This document shows, piece by piece, positions 16,734 to 25,300 of a stretch of DNA of 64,000 nt. The first letter of the stretch is position 1. Each line of letters opens with the position of its first letter. Made by a program: the position numbers and the translations under genes. Under the pieces are notes generated by a model. It saw only the letters and a program-made list of their open reading frames with translations, did not search any database and was not told the DNA's origin. The DNA comes from Amycolatopsis lurida (GTDB lineage Bacteria > Actinomycetota > Actinomycetes > Mycobacteriales > Pseudonocardiaceae), in contig NZ_FNTA01000004.1 in the NCBI RefSeq assembly GCF_900105055.1, forward strand, positions 7,037,501 to 7,101,500, read 5' to 3'.

Positions 16734-18089
16734 ATGACTCTCGCTCTCGAACGCACCAGCACCCCCGCTGAAGACGTTGCCCCGCACCGGATCCCGGCGG
16801 TCGCGTGCGCCGATCTCCGGGTTCCGCTGGTCACCGGCGGCGACATCGGATACGCCAACCTCGATCACGCGGCGAGCGCTCCCTGCCTGGACAAGGTGCG
16901 TGCCGCGGTCGACGAATTCCTGCCCTGGTACGCCAGTGTGCACCGCGGCGCCGGCTTCGCTTCGCAGGTCTCGACCAAGCTTTACGAGCGTACGCGCGGA
17001 ATCCTGCGTGACTTCGTCGACGCGCGGTCGACCGACACCGTCGTGTTCACCCGCAACACCACCGATTCCTTCAACCTTCTCGCGCGCAGCCTGCCGAAAC
17101 ACACCTCGGTCGTCGTGTTCGACACCGAGCACCACGCCGCGCTGCTGCCGTGGAAGGGACCGAACGTCCGCCGGATCGAAACCCCTCGGACCCGCCTCGC
17201 CGCGGTGTCCGCTGTGGACGAAGCGCTCGCGGACTGCCCGCAGGGCCCGCGGCTCGTCGTGCTCACCGGCGCGTCCAACGTGACCGGGGAACTGTTGCCC
17301 GTCAAGGAGATCGCGGCCATCGCGCGGCGGCACGGCGCCCGGATCGCGCTCGACGCGGCGCAGCTCGCACCGCACCGGAAGATCTCGGTGCGCGAACTGG
17401 ACGTCGATTACGTCGCGCTCTCGGGGCACAAGCTGTACGCGCCTTTCGGGGCCGGCGCGCTGATCGGCCGAGCCGACTGGCTGCGTGCGGCTCAGCCGTA
17501 CCTCGCCGGTGGCGGCGCGACGAAGCTCGTCAACCGTGACTCCGAAAACCTCGGCGTGGTCTGGAATTCCGGCCCCGAGCGGCACGAAGCCGGTTCGCCC
17601 AACACCGTCGGCGTCTACGCGCTCGGCGTCGCCTGCGAAACCCTGGCCGCGAACTGGGACGGGATCGTCGCCCACGAGGAGGAACTGCTGGCGCGCCTGC
17701 GCCGCGGTCTCGCCGCCATCCCCGGATTCGGCGAACTGCGGCTGTTCGACGCGCCGGTCGATCGGGTCGGCACGCTCAGCTTCGTCGTCGACGGCTTCGA
17801 CCCGGGCTGGCTCGCCGCCGTGCTGTCCGCGGAATACGGCATCGGCGTGCGAGACGGCGCGTTCTGCGCACACGTGGCGACCAAACGGCTGATCGCCGTG
17901 GCCGGTTCGACGGGGCAGCAGGCCGTGCGGGTCAGCCTCGGCCTCGGCAGCACCACCGAGCACGTGGACCGGATCGTCCTGGCGCTGCGCCAGATCGTCG
18001 CCCGCGGTGCCCGCTGGCAGTACGAGAAGCCCGAAGGCCGCTGGGTGCCGGAGAACGATCCGCGGGAGCTTCCCCCGTTCTGCGCCTGA
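16734..18089 (+). CDS. Class-V PLP-dependent aminotransferase / cysteine-desulfurase-like enzyme under SAM-IV control
   Basis: A 451-residue fold-type-I PLP enzyme of the aminotransferase class-V family. Motifs are NLDHAASAPCL near the N-terminus, VVFTRNTTDSFNLLARSL, DTEHHAALLPW, ALDAAQLAPH (PLP-binding Asp) and VALSGHKLYAPFGAGAL with the Schiff-base lysine in SGHK. A SAM-IV riboswitch upstream suggests a task in sulfur amino-acid metabolism, for instance using or producing Cys/homocysteine-type thiols; that is inference. ATG 16734 is chosen because GGAGG lies six bases before it; the in-frame ATG at 16728 directly abuts that site. A Cys sits three residues from the C-terminus (PPFCA). Confidence 0.85.
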   Translation: MTLALERTSTPAEDVAPHRIPAVACADLRVPLVTGGDIGYANLDHAASAPCLDKVRAAVDEFLPWYASVHRGAGFASQVSTKLYERTRGILRDFVDARSTDTVVFTRNTTDSFNLLARSLPKHTSVVVFDTEHHAALLPWKGPNVRRIETPRTRLAAVSAVDEALADCPQGPRLVVLTGASNVTGELLPVKEIAAIARRHGARIALDAAQLAPHRKISVRELDVDYVALSGHKLYAPFGAGALIGRADWLRAAQPYLAGGGATKLVNRDSENLGVVWNSGPERHEAGSPNTVGVYALGVACETLAANWDGIVAHEEELLARLRRGLAAIPGFGELRLFDAPVDRVGTLSFVVDGFDPGWLAAVLSAEYGIGVRDGAFCAHVATKRLIAVAGSTGQQAVRVSLGLGSTTEHVDRIVLALRQIVARGARWQYEKPEGRWVPENDPRELPPFCA

Positions 18090-18108
18090 CCCACTACCCT
18101 CACCCCGC

Positions 18109-18741
18109 ATGGGGAACGAGCGACCGCGTTACTGGTTTCCGCTGGCGTTGCTGGGGTTCGCCCAGTTGCTGGTGGTGGCTTTCGGCGGGATGTGGTCCGG
18201 GGGATGGTTCGCCTACGCGCCCGCCGCTGGACGGCGGTTCCTGACCCAGGATCTGTATGGGGTCGGTGATGGCGGGTACGCGAGCTTGTACGGCGTCGAG
18301 ATGAGCCGCGAGACCGCTGCCGCGCTGGACGCGTCGTTCGACATCGCCGGCCGGACCGACGGCTGGCTGTTCGCCGTCCTCGCGGTCTACCTCGGCACGG
18401 TGCTGTTCTATGCCATCCGGACGAAGGCCCTGCGCTGGTGGAAGGTCGCCGCGATCGCGCTCGGTGGACTGGTCGCCATCGTGCTGGCGGATCTGGTCGG
18501 CTACTGGGAATTCGATCTCGACGGCGACACCCGGAGCGCGATCCTGCTGACGCTCGGCCTGGCCGGGCTCGCCTGGCTGGAGCGCAGCGTCCTGGTCCTG
18601 GTCGTGGCCGCGGCGTTCGTGCTCTGCGCGATCGTGTTCGCGCGAGGACAGCTCGCGCTGGTGCTGTCGTCACTGGTCGTGCTCGCCGGGGCGTTCGCCG
18701 CCCTGCTGAGCAGGCCGAAGGCGGCCGCCGAGGAGTCCTGA
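18109..18741 (+). CDS. Integral membrane protein, about six helices
   Basis: A 210-residue membrane protein of no family I recognise. Hydrophobic helices cover about residues 8-30, 83-102, 109-130, 140-157 and two more to residue 200; a loop of about 50 residues after helix one (AGRRFLTQDLYGVGDGGYAS) would be extracellular. The start ATG has no ribosome binding site, and TACCCT lies eight bases upstream, so the message is probably leaderless. It ends 24 bases before lspA and may be cotranscribed with it. Confidence 0.75.
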   Translation: MGNERPRYWFPLALLGFAQLLVVAFGGMWSGGWFAYAPAAGRRFLTQDLYGVGDGGYASLYGVEMSRETAAALDASFDIAGRTDGWLFAVLAVYLGTVLFYAIRTKALRWWKVAAIALGGLVAIVLADLVGYWEFDLDGDTRSAILLTLGLAGLAWLERSVLVLVVAAAFVLCAIVFARGQLALVLSSLVVLAGAFAALLSRPKAAAEES

Positions 18742-18765
18742 ACACGCTCAGTGGACAATGGGGGA

Positions 18766-19329
18766 GTGAGTACAGAGCCCGAAACGGCGCCACCGTCGCC
18801 ACCGCTGCCCAAGAAGCGCGTCGCCGTGGTGTTCGCCGTCGCCGCGGTGCTGTGGGGGATCGACCTCCTCACCAAGCAGATCGCCGTGTCCACGCTGGAG
18901 GGCAAGCAGCCGGTCGAGTTCCTCGGCGGGCTCGTGTACTTCCAGCTCGTGCGCAACCCCGGGGCCGCCTTCTCGATGGCGACCGGGCTGACCTGGGTGC
19001 TCGCGCTGGTCGCGATCGCCGTCGTGATCGCCATCGTCTGGCTGTCCCGGCGGCTGCGCTCGGTCGGCTGGGCGATCGGCCTCGGCCTGGTGCTGGCGGG
19101 CGCGCTCGGCAACCTGACCGACCGGATCTTCCGCGCGCCCGGCCCGCTGCAGGGGCACGTGGTCGACATGATCTCCGCGTTCGCGCCGAACGGGCAGGGC
19201 TGGGCGATCTTCAACGTCGCCGACTCCGCGATCTGCGTCGGCGGCGTGCTCATCGTGATCCTTTCCTTGCTGGGCAAGGACTACGATGGAACGTCTACAA
19301 AGGACAAGAAGAAGGCGGCGAGCGAATGA
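18766..19329 (+). CDS. lspA: Lipoprotein signal peptidase II
   Basis: A 187-residue LspA that cleaves the signal peptide of prolipoproteins after lipidation. Four membrane helices are visible. The active-site motifs are VRNPGAAFS, GNLTDRI with the first catalytic Asp, and FNVADSAI with the second. The N-terminal Pro-rich extension is cytoplasmic and the Lys/Asp-rich tail is short. The GTG at 18766 gives the usual start; an upstream in-frame GTG at 18751 would add five residues. The stop overlaps the rluD ATG by four bases (ATGA), so the two are coupled, an arrangement widespread in bacteria. Confidence 0.95.
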   Translation: MSTEPETAPPSPPLPKKRVAVVFAVAAVLWGIDLLTKQIAVSTLEGKQPVEFLGGLVYFQLVRNPGAAFSMATGLTWVLALVAIAVVIAIVWLSRRLRSVGWAIGLGLVLAGALGNLTDRIFRAPGPLQGHVVDMISAFAPNGQGWAIFNVADSAICVGGVLIVILSLLGKDYDGTSTKDKKKAASE

Positions 19330-20252
19330 GCGCGCGGATGTTGCCCGTTCCCGACGGGCTCGACGGCATGCGCGTCGACGCGGGGCTGGCGAAACTGCTG
19401 GGACTTTCCCGCACGGTCGTGGCGGAACTGGCCGAATCCGGCGAGATCCTCCTCGACGGCAGGCCCGCCGGGAAGTCGGACCGGCTGACCGCCGGCGGGC
19501 TGCTCGAAGTGACGCTGCCCGATCCGGCCTCGGCCGTCGAGGTCGTCGCGGAACCCGTCGAAGGGATGAAGATCCTGCACGACGATGACGACATCGTGGT
19601 GATTTCGAAGCCGGTCGGCGTCGCCGTGCACCCGAGCCCCGGCTGGACCGGGCCGACCGTCGTCGGCGGGCTCGCCGCCGCCGGGTTGCGCGTCGCGACC
19701 TCGGGCGCCGCCGAACGTCAAGGCGTCGTGCACCGGCTGGACGCCGGCACCACCGGCGTGATGGTCGTGGCGAAGAGCGAGCACGCGTACACCGTGCTGA
19801 AGCGGGCGTTCAAGGAACGGACCGTCGACAAGGGCTACCACGCCATCGTGCAGGGCCACCCGGACCCGACGCGCGGCACCATCGACGCGCCGATCGACCG
19901 GCATCCCCGGCACGACTACAAGTTCGCCGTCGTCCAGGGCGGGCGGCCCAGTGTCACGCATTACGAGGTCGTCGAGGCCTTCCGCGCCGCGTCGCTGGCC
20001 CAGATCAAACTGGAGACCGGGCGCACACACCAGATCCGGGTGCACTTCTCGGCGCTCAAGCATCCCTGCGTCGGTGACTTGACCTACGGCGCCGACCCGG
20101 TGCTGGCGCGCAAGCTCGGGCTCTCCCGGCAGTGGCTGCACGCGAAGACGCTCGGCTTCGCCCATCCGTCCGACGGGCGCTGGGTCGAGTTCGAGGCGGA
20201 GTACCCGGACGACCTGGCCAACGCGCTGCGGATCTTGCAGGACGAGAACTAG
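19326..20252 (+). CDS. rluD: RluA/RluD-family 23S rRNA pseudouridine synthase
   Basis: A 308-residue pseudouridine synthase. An N-terminal S4 RNA-binding domain covers about residues 15-75 (MRVDAGLAKLLGLSRTVVAE). The catalytic domain carries HRLDAGTTGVMVV with the nucleophilic Asp, and KLETGRTHQIRVHFSALKHP, the second family signature. The best-known relative modifies helix 69 of 23S rRNA; the exact target here is inferred. The ATG overlaps the lspA stop (ATGA). A long palindrome-rich block follows. Confidence 0.92.
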   Translation: MSARMLPVPDGLDGMRVDAGLAKLLGLSRTVVAELAESGEILLDGRPAGKSDRLTAGGLLEVTLPDPASAVEVVAEPVEGMKILHDDDDIVVISKPVGVAVHPSPGWTGPTVVGGLAAAGLRVATSGAAERQGVVHRLDAGTTGVMVVAKSEHAYTVLKRAFKERTVDKGYHAIVQGHPDPTRGTIDAPIDRHPRHDYKFAVVQGGRPSVTHYEVVEAFRAASLAQIKLETGRTHQIRVHFSALKHPCVGDLTYGADPVLARKLGLSRQWLHAKTLGFAHPSDGRWVEFEAEYPDDLANALRILQDEN

Positions 20253-20283
20253 GCGCGAGCTCGGCTGAGCGCGCTCAAGTACA

Positions 20284-20328
20284 TGAAGGCCCCCATCCTT
20301 GCGCCTAGCTCCGTGAAGGGGGCCTTCA
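20284..20328. repeat. GGCCCCC-type palindrome after rluD
   Basis: TGAAGGCCCCC at 20284-20294 pairs perfectly with GGGGGCCTTCA at 20318-20328. Its left side ACATGAAGGCCCCCATCCTT is nearly identical to the left arm of the perfect palindrome at 41425-41481, so these are two copies of one dispersed element, this one degenerated in the loop. It lies 31 bases after the rluD stop and probably serves as its terminator. Confidence 0.75.
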
Positions 20329-20351
20329 CTACCTTGAGGGTCAAGTCGCAC

Positions 20352-20719
20352 AACTGCTGGTCAGTGTCACTCTTGGTAATTCGAAGGTCGTGCGCGGCAC
20401 TCTGATTCTGGACTGGCCGGCGGGAGCCGACCGTACTCTGAGTGTCCACAAGGGACACCACCCGGCCACAATGCCCGGTTTGTGCACTTTGCGTGGAGGT
20501 CGTGAGTGTTTTGTGTCGTTAGAACGACACAAAACACTCACGACCCCCACGCGGACCTGTGCATATCGCCACCAATCGGACACTCGGCCGCCTGGACGTG
20601 TTCCCTGTGGACACTCAGAGCCCGACCGGTACATGCCCACCTGCCGCAACCCCATACGAAGGGCGGCGAATCCCGGCTGGCGCCGCAATCGCCGCCTACA
20701 TCCCGCCTGACCAGCAGTT
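20352..20719. repeat. Concentric (nested) inverted repeats in a gene-free block
   Basis: The gap 20253-20789 has no plausible gene. Around a common centre near 20525 lie, from outside in: AACTGCTGGTCAG (20352-20364) against CTGACCAGCAGTT (20707-20719), 13 of 13; CTCTGAGTGTCCACA (20436-20450) against TGTGGACACTCAGAG (20606-20620), 15 of 15; TGCAC (20483-20487) against GTGCA (20559-20563); and the long inner palindrome 20491-20552. Between the perfect arms the sequences have drifted apart. The layout looks like palindromic elements inserted one inside another. Confidence 0.8.
20491..20552. repeat. Inner palindrome, 30-bp arms, two-base centre
   Basis: GTCGTGAGTGTTTTGTGTCG plus TT (20499-20520) is followed after only AG by its exact complement (20523-20544); allowing one mismatch the arms extend to 20491-20552. 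The TGTTTTGTGTCG core is much more AT-rich than its surroundings. With a two-base centre it is a true palindrome and can extrude as a cruciform or form a 30-bp RNA hairpin. Confidence 0.88.
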
Positions 20720-20789
20720 ATGTGTCTTTGCCGGTGCCCTGACCTTGAGGGTGGGGAAGGGGCCCTTCGCTACCGCGGCGCCGGTCGCG

Positions 20790-21773
20790 TCAGTCGTCGA
20801 TCGACCAGGTCAGCGTGCGCTCGTCCGGCTCGGGCCGCGGCGACCAGCGCACGGCGACCACGCGGGTCGCGTCCGGTAGCACGTAGACGGTGTGCCCGCC
20901 CAGGGTCTCCCCGGGCCGGACGCCGATCTTGTGCGGCGGCCGCGAGGTCAGCGAGACCGGCGCCTTGGTGATCGGCTTGCCGTCCGCGGTGAGCAGTTCG
21001 AGGTAGTTGTCCGGGAGCGACACGAACGGGATGTTCCCGCGGTTGGTGATCTCGGTGTGCACCACGACCGACCGTTCCCCGGCTTCCAGTGAGTAGCCGG
21101 CGGCGCTGAACAGGTAGTCCGCCGGGTCCTGGACCTCCAGCAGCTGGACGGTGAGCTGCTCGCCCTCCAGGCCCTGGGTCTCCATCACGTCACCGGTCCG
21201 GCCCTTCTTGCCCTCCGGGGCGGCCTGCGGCGTGACCTGCTGTTCGTCGCCGCGCGCCCAGGACGCGGTCTGCGGGACGCCCCAGGTGCTCATCACCGGG
21301 TCGGCGGGCGCCATCGGGGGCGGCGCGAACTGCTGCTGCGGCGGGGCGGGCGGCCGCGGAGGCGGCGCCATCGGCTGACGCACCGGGGCCGACGGCGGGC
21401 CGGGGTAGCGGCCCGACGGCGTGCCGTGCACGTTGTACGCGCCCGACGGCGTGCCTTGGACGTTGTACGGCCCGGAGGGGGTGCCCTGGACGTTGTGCGG
21501 GCCCGAATGCCCCGGCGGACGCTGAGGCTGCGGAGGTTGCTGGGGCTGCTGGGCCCATGAAGGCGGCGCGCTCGCGATGGCGGCCCGTAGCCCGTTCGGG
21601 TCGCTCTCCACGCCCACGAGCAGCGGCAATCCGCTGCCGGAGAGGGCGACCAGACGGTACGCGACCTCGCGCGGGTCCATCCCGACCTTGGCCGCGAGTT
21701 CGTGTACGGCCGCCTTGCCCAGATCCGCGAGGGCGGCGAGCAGGCGGATGTCCACGGGATCGGTCACGGCCAC
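20790..21773 (-). CDS. AsnC-type HTH protein with Pro/Gln-rich repeat linker and beta-rich C-terminal domain
   Basis: A 327-residue protein in three parts. Residues 1-62 are a winged helix like the N-terminus of Lrp/AsnC regulators (DIRLLAALADLGKAAVHELAAKVGMDPREVAYRLVAL is interrupted here for length; the key elements are the two helices around AAKVGMDPREV). Residues 75-175 are a Pro/Gln/Gly-rich linker holding three 11-residue repeats of the type GPYNVQGTPSG. Residues 205-327 form a beta-rich domain resembling DUF4352/telokin-like extracellular domains (VVVHTEITNRGNIPFVSLPD). There is no membrane segment. Function unknown; a regulator or adaptor is possible. Start is GTG; a second GTG lies two codons downstream. 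Confidence 0.75.
   Translation of the reverse strand: MAVTDPVDIRLLAALADLGKAAVHELAAKVGMDPREVAYRLVALSGSGLPLLVGVESDPNGLRAAIASAPPSWAQQPQQPPQPQRPPGHSGPHNVQGTPSGPYNVQGTPSGAYNVHGTPSGRYPGPPSAPVRQPMAPPPRPPAPPQQQFAPPPMAPADPVMSTWGVPQTASWARGDEQQVTPQAAPEGKKGRTGDVMETQGLEGEQLTVQLLEVQDPADYLFSAAGYSLEAGERSVVVHTEITNRGNIPFVSLPDNYLELLTADGKPITKAPVSLTSRPPHKIGVRPGETLGGHTVYVLPDATRVVAVRWSPRPEPDERTLTWSIDD
21411..21509. repeat. Three 33-bp tandem repeats inside the HTH-repeat gene
   Basis: Three head-to-tail 33-base units, each containing GACGGCGTGCC or GAGGGGGTGCC followed by TGGACGTTGTAC-like sequence, encode the 11-residue repeats of the linker. They keep the frame, so copy number could vary without breaking the gene. 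Confidence 0.8.
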
Positions 21774-21908
21774 GTCCGGGAACGCTACCGTCTCGCCCTC
21801 GGCGCCGCGGGGAGAGGCCGCCCGAGCGCGGCAAAACCCGGCTTCGGTAGTACGCGGTCTCCATTAGGGTCGGGTTACCGCCTCCATCGACCTCTGGGGA
21901 TAGAAAAC

Positions 21909-24900
21909 ATGAGCGAAGTCTCCGCCCTCGCCGACGAGTTCGTCGAAGCCCTCTTCGACGCCGAGCCGGTCATGCCCGCTTTGCAGGGCTTCCGTCCGGA
22001 ATCGACCGGGCTCAGCGATCTCAGCGAGGCCGCCGGGGACGCCTTCCGCGCGCGGCTGGCCGGGTTCGCCGAGCGGGCCGAGGCGCTCGCCACGGACGGT
22101 TTGAGCGCGGAGGAGAAGACCACTCGTGACGTCCTGATCGCGATGGCGCGGGCGCGGATCGCGCTGCTGGACTCGCGGTTCGTCGAGTTCACCGTCAGTG
22201 ACCTGTTCATCTCGCCCGCCGCCGAGGTGCTCACCGTGCTGCCGATGATGTCGGTCGGGACGGGCGCGCAGGCTGAGGCGCACCTCGGGCGGATCGCCGC
22301 GATCCCGGAGTACCTGCGGCAGGCCGCGCAGCGGCACCGTGACGGCGTCGCTCGCGGCCTGGTCCCGGTCGCGTACCTCGTCGACGCCGCCGTCGCCTAC
22401 CTCGACCGGCACCTCGCCGAGCCGTCGGCCGATCCGCTGCTGCGCCAGCCCGCGCCCGACGAGGACTTCGAGACCCGCCGCGCCGACCTGCTGCGTGACG
22501 TCGTCCGGCCCGCGATCGCGGAGTACCGCGAGGTGCTCGCGAAGGAGATCGCGCCGCACGGCCGTCCCGAGGACAAGCCCGGCGTCTGCTGGCTGCCCGA
22601 CGGCGAGCGCATCTACGCCCTGCTCGCCGAGATGCACACGACGACCGACCGCACCCCGCGTGAGCTGCACCAGACCGGGCTCGACGTGATCGCGGGCCTC
22701 GCCGCCGGGTACCGCGAGTACGGCTCGCGGGTCTTCGGCACCAGCGACCTCCAGGAGATCTTCACCAAGCTCCGCTCCGACCCGGCCCTGCGCTGGTCCG
22801 GTGCCGACGAGATGCTCGACTCCGCCCGCGCGGCCATCACCAGGGCCGAGGCCGAGGCGCCGAAGTGGTTCGGCCGGATCCCGCCGCAGCCGTGGACGGT
22901 CGAGCCGGTTCCCGCCGAATCCGCGCCCGGCGCGCCCGCCGCGTACTACATGTGGCCCGCGGTCGACGGCTCCCGGCCCGGGATCTACTTCGCCAACACC
23001 CACAAGGCGGAGGAGCGGTTCCGGCACGCGGCCGAGGCGACGGCGTTCCACGAGGCCATCCCCGGCCACCACTTCCAGCTGAGCCTCGCGCAGGGGCTCA
23101 CCGAACTCCCGCTGCTGCGCCGCATCGGCGACTTCACCGCGTACGCCGAGGGCTGGGGCCTGTACACCGAGCGCCTCGCCGACGAGATGGGCCTGTACTC
23201 CGACGACGTCGCGAAGCTCGGCATGCTGACCATGGATTCGATGCGTGCCGGACGGCTGGTGGTCGACACCGGGTTACACGCGCTGGGCTGGAGCCGCCGC
23301 CAGGCGATCGACTTCCTCGCCGAGAACACGCCGATGGCGCCGGTGGAGATCGAGTCCGAAGTGGACCGGTACATCGCGTTCCCCGGCCAGGCGCTGTCGT
23401 ACATGGTGGGACGGCTGGAGATCCAGCGCATCCGCGCCGAGGCCGAACTGAAGCTGGGCAGCCGGTTCGACATCAAGGCCTTCCACGACGTCGTGCTCGG
23501 TGGCGGGTCGCTGCCGCTTTCGGTGCTGGACGGCGTGGTCCGCGACTGGGTCGCCGGCCATGGCGACACGCCGAACGGTCTCGCCGACGAGCTGATGGAG
23601 CTCAAGTTCGAAGAGTTCCCGTTGTGGCGCTCGCTGCTCGGGCTCCCCGGCGACGAAGGCGCGCTGCCCGATCCGAGCGCGGAGGCCGCGGCCGCGCAGC
23701 GCGCGACGGCGATCGCCATCGCCGAGCGCGCCGAAGCCCTCGACACCGAAGGGCTTTCCTCAGCCGAGGTGGTCACCCGCGAGGTCGTGATCCAGCAGGC
23801 GAAGGCGATGGTCGACGTCGTCGATTCGCGCGCCGCCGAGTTCTCGGTCAGCGACGGGCTGGCGTCGCCCGCGCTGTTCATGCTGAACGAACTCTCGGTG
23901 CTGTCGCTGAACGACGAGGAAAAGGTCCGCGGCTATCTGAAGCGGCTGGAAGGGATGGGCGCCTATCTGGACGCCCTGATCGTGCGCCAGCGCGCGGCGG
24001 CGGCCGACGGGCTGGTCCCGCCCGGCTTCCTCGTCGAAGGCGGGATCGCTTACGTGGAGCGCTATCTCGGGGACGAGGCGGGGGATCCGCTGGCGCTCAC
24101 CGCGTCCGTTTCCGTGGAGGGCTACGAAACCGAACGCGACCGGCTGCTGGCCGAAGTCGTCCGGCCCGCCTACCGGCGGTACCGCGACTTCCTCGCCGAC
24201 GAGCTGCGTCCCGTGGCGAAGCCCGAAACCGAGCCGGGTCTCTGCGCGCTCCCTGGCGGGCAGGAGAAGTACGCCGCGCTGATCCGGGCGCACACGTCCA
24301 CGGAGCGCACCGCCCAGGACCTGCACGACACCGGCCTCGACATGATCGCGAAACTGGCCGACCAGTACCGCGAGCTGGGTGAGAAGATCTTCGGCACCAA
24401 GGATCTCGAGAAGATCTTCGAGCGGCTGCGCACCGACCCCGCCCTGCGCTGGCGGGACGGCGACGAACTGCTCGACGCCGCACGTGACGCCATCACCCGC
24501 GCCGAAGCCGTCGCCCCGCAGTGGTTCTCGACCGTGCCCGAGGAGCGGTGCCAGGTCGAGCCGGTCCCGCCCGCGGAGGCGCCCGGCGGCACGCTGGCGT
24601 ACTACATCGAGGCGTCGCTCGACGGCTCGCGGCCGGGCACCTACTACGCGAACACCCACGAGGCCGAGCAGCGCCCGAAGCACACGAGCGAGGCGATCGC
24701 GTTCCACGAAGCCGTTCCGGGGCACCACTTCCAGATCTGCATCGCGCACAAGCTCAAGGGCCTGCCGCTGTTGCGCGGGCACGCCGACGTCAACGCCTAC
24801 GTCGAAGGCTGGGGTCTCTACTCGGAGCGCCTCGCCGACGAGATGGGCCTGTATTCCAGCGATCTGACCAGGTTCGGCATGCTCACCCAGGATTCGATGC

Positions 24901-25220
24901 GCGCCGGGCGGCTCGTCGTCGACACCGGGATGCACGCGCTCGGCTGGAGCCGTCAGCAGGCAGTCGACTACCTGGCCGAGAACACCCCGATGGCCAGGGT
25001 CGAGATCGAGGCCGAGATCGACCGCTACGCCGCCGTTCCGGGGCAGGCGCTGTCGTACATGGTGGGACGGCTGGAGATCGAGCGGATCCGCGCGGAGGCC
25101 GAGGCCGCGCTCGGCGACCGGTTCGACATCAAGGGCTTCCACGAGGTCGTCCTGAGCAACGGGATCCTGCCGCTGCGCGTGCTGGACGACGTGGTGAAGG
25201 CGTGGGTGGCCGCGCAGTGA
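21909..25220 (+). CDS. Fused tandem double DUF885 protein (putative zinc metallohydrolase)
   Basis: A 1103-residue protein built of two complete DUF885 copies in one frame; single-copy family members are about 550-600 residues. Copy one (1 to about 555) has FHEAIPGHHFQ with His381, Glu382 and His387; copy two (about 556-1103) has FHEAVPGHHFQ with His933, Glu934 and His939, an offset of 552. Both also carry AEGWGLYTERLADEMGLYS-like and SYMVGRLEI segments. HExxPGHH resembles a gluzincin-type zinc site, and some relatives are annotated as carboxypeptidases; no substrate is known. No signal peptide. ATG 21909 follows CTGGGGATAG. The two copies share 36 identical bases (23388-23423 and 25044-25079). 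Confidence 0.88.
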   Translation: MSEVSALADEFVEALFDAEPVMPALQGFRPESTGLSDLSEAAGDAFRARLAGFAERAEALATDGLSAEEKTTRDVLIAMARARIALLDSRFVEFTVSDLFISPAAEVLTVLPMMSVGTGAQAEAHLGRIAAIPEYLRQAAQRHRDGVARGLVPVAYLVDAAVAYLDRHLAEPSADPLLRQPAPDEDFETRRADLLRDVVRPAIAEYREVLAKEIAPHGRPEDKPGVCWLPDGERIYALLAEMHTTTDRTPRELHQTGLDVIAGLAAGYREYGSRVFGTSDLQEIFTKLRSDPALRWSGADEMLDSARAAITRAEAEAPKWFGRIPPQPWTVEPVPAESAPGAPAAYYMWPAVDGSRPGIYFANTHKAEERFRHAAEATAFHEAIPGHHFQLSLAQGLTELPLLRRIGDFTAYAEGWGLYTERLADEMGLYSDDVAKLGMLTMDSMRAGRLVVDTGLHALGWSRRQAIDFLAENTPMAPVEIESEVDRYIAFPGQALSYMVGRLEIQRIRAEAELKLGSRFDIKAFHDVVLGGGSLPLSVLDGVVRDWVAGHGDTPNGLADELMELKFEEFPLWRSLLGLPGDEGALPDPSAEAAAAQRATAIAIAERAEALDTEGLSSAEVVTREVVIQQAKAMVDVVDSRAAEFSVSDGLASPALFMLNELSVLSLNDEEKVRGYLKRLEGMGAYLDALIVRQRAAAADGLVPPGFLVEGGIAYVERYLGDEAGDPLALTASVSVEGYETERDRLLAEVVRPAYRRYRDFLADELRPVAKPETEPGLCALPGGQEKYAALIRAHTSTERTAQDLHDTGLDMIAKLADQYRELGEKIFGTKDLEKIFERLRTDPALRWRDGDELLDAARDAITRAEAVAPQWFSTVPEERCQVEPVPPAEAPGGTLAYYIEASLDGSRPGTYYANTHEAEQRPKHTSEAIAFHEAVPGHHFQICIAHKLKGLPLLRGHADVNAYVEGWGLYSERLADEMGLYSSDLTRFGMLTQDSMRAGRLVVDTGMHALGWSRQQAVDYLAENTPMARVEIEAEIDRYAAVPGQALSYMVGRLEIERIRAEAEAALGDRFDIKGFHEVVLSNGILPLRVLDDVVKAWVAAQ

Positions 25221-25263
25221 GCCGGAACACAGGCGAACCGCGCGGTCCCGGCGCATACTGTCG

Positions 25264-25281
25264 CTAAGCGAGCGCTCAGTA
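25264..25281. promoter_or_regulatory. Possible TetR-type operator before the LLM oxidoreductase
   Basis: CTAAGCGAGCGCTCAGTA contains the 8-bp palindrome GAGCGCTC and, more loosely, TAAG/CAGTA flanks, the style of operator bound by TetR regulators of lipid metabolism in actinobacteria. It lies 20 bases before the start codon, a position suited to repression. No matching regulator is adjacent. Confidence 0.4.
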
Positions 25282-25300
25282 ACTTCACGAGGAGATGCCG

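Noticed and set aside
21411..21509. CRISPR-like array
   Set aside because: The three units are contiguous coding repeats without spacers.
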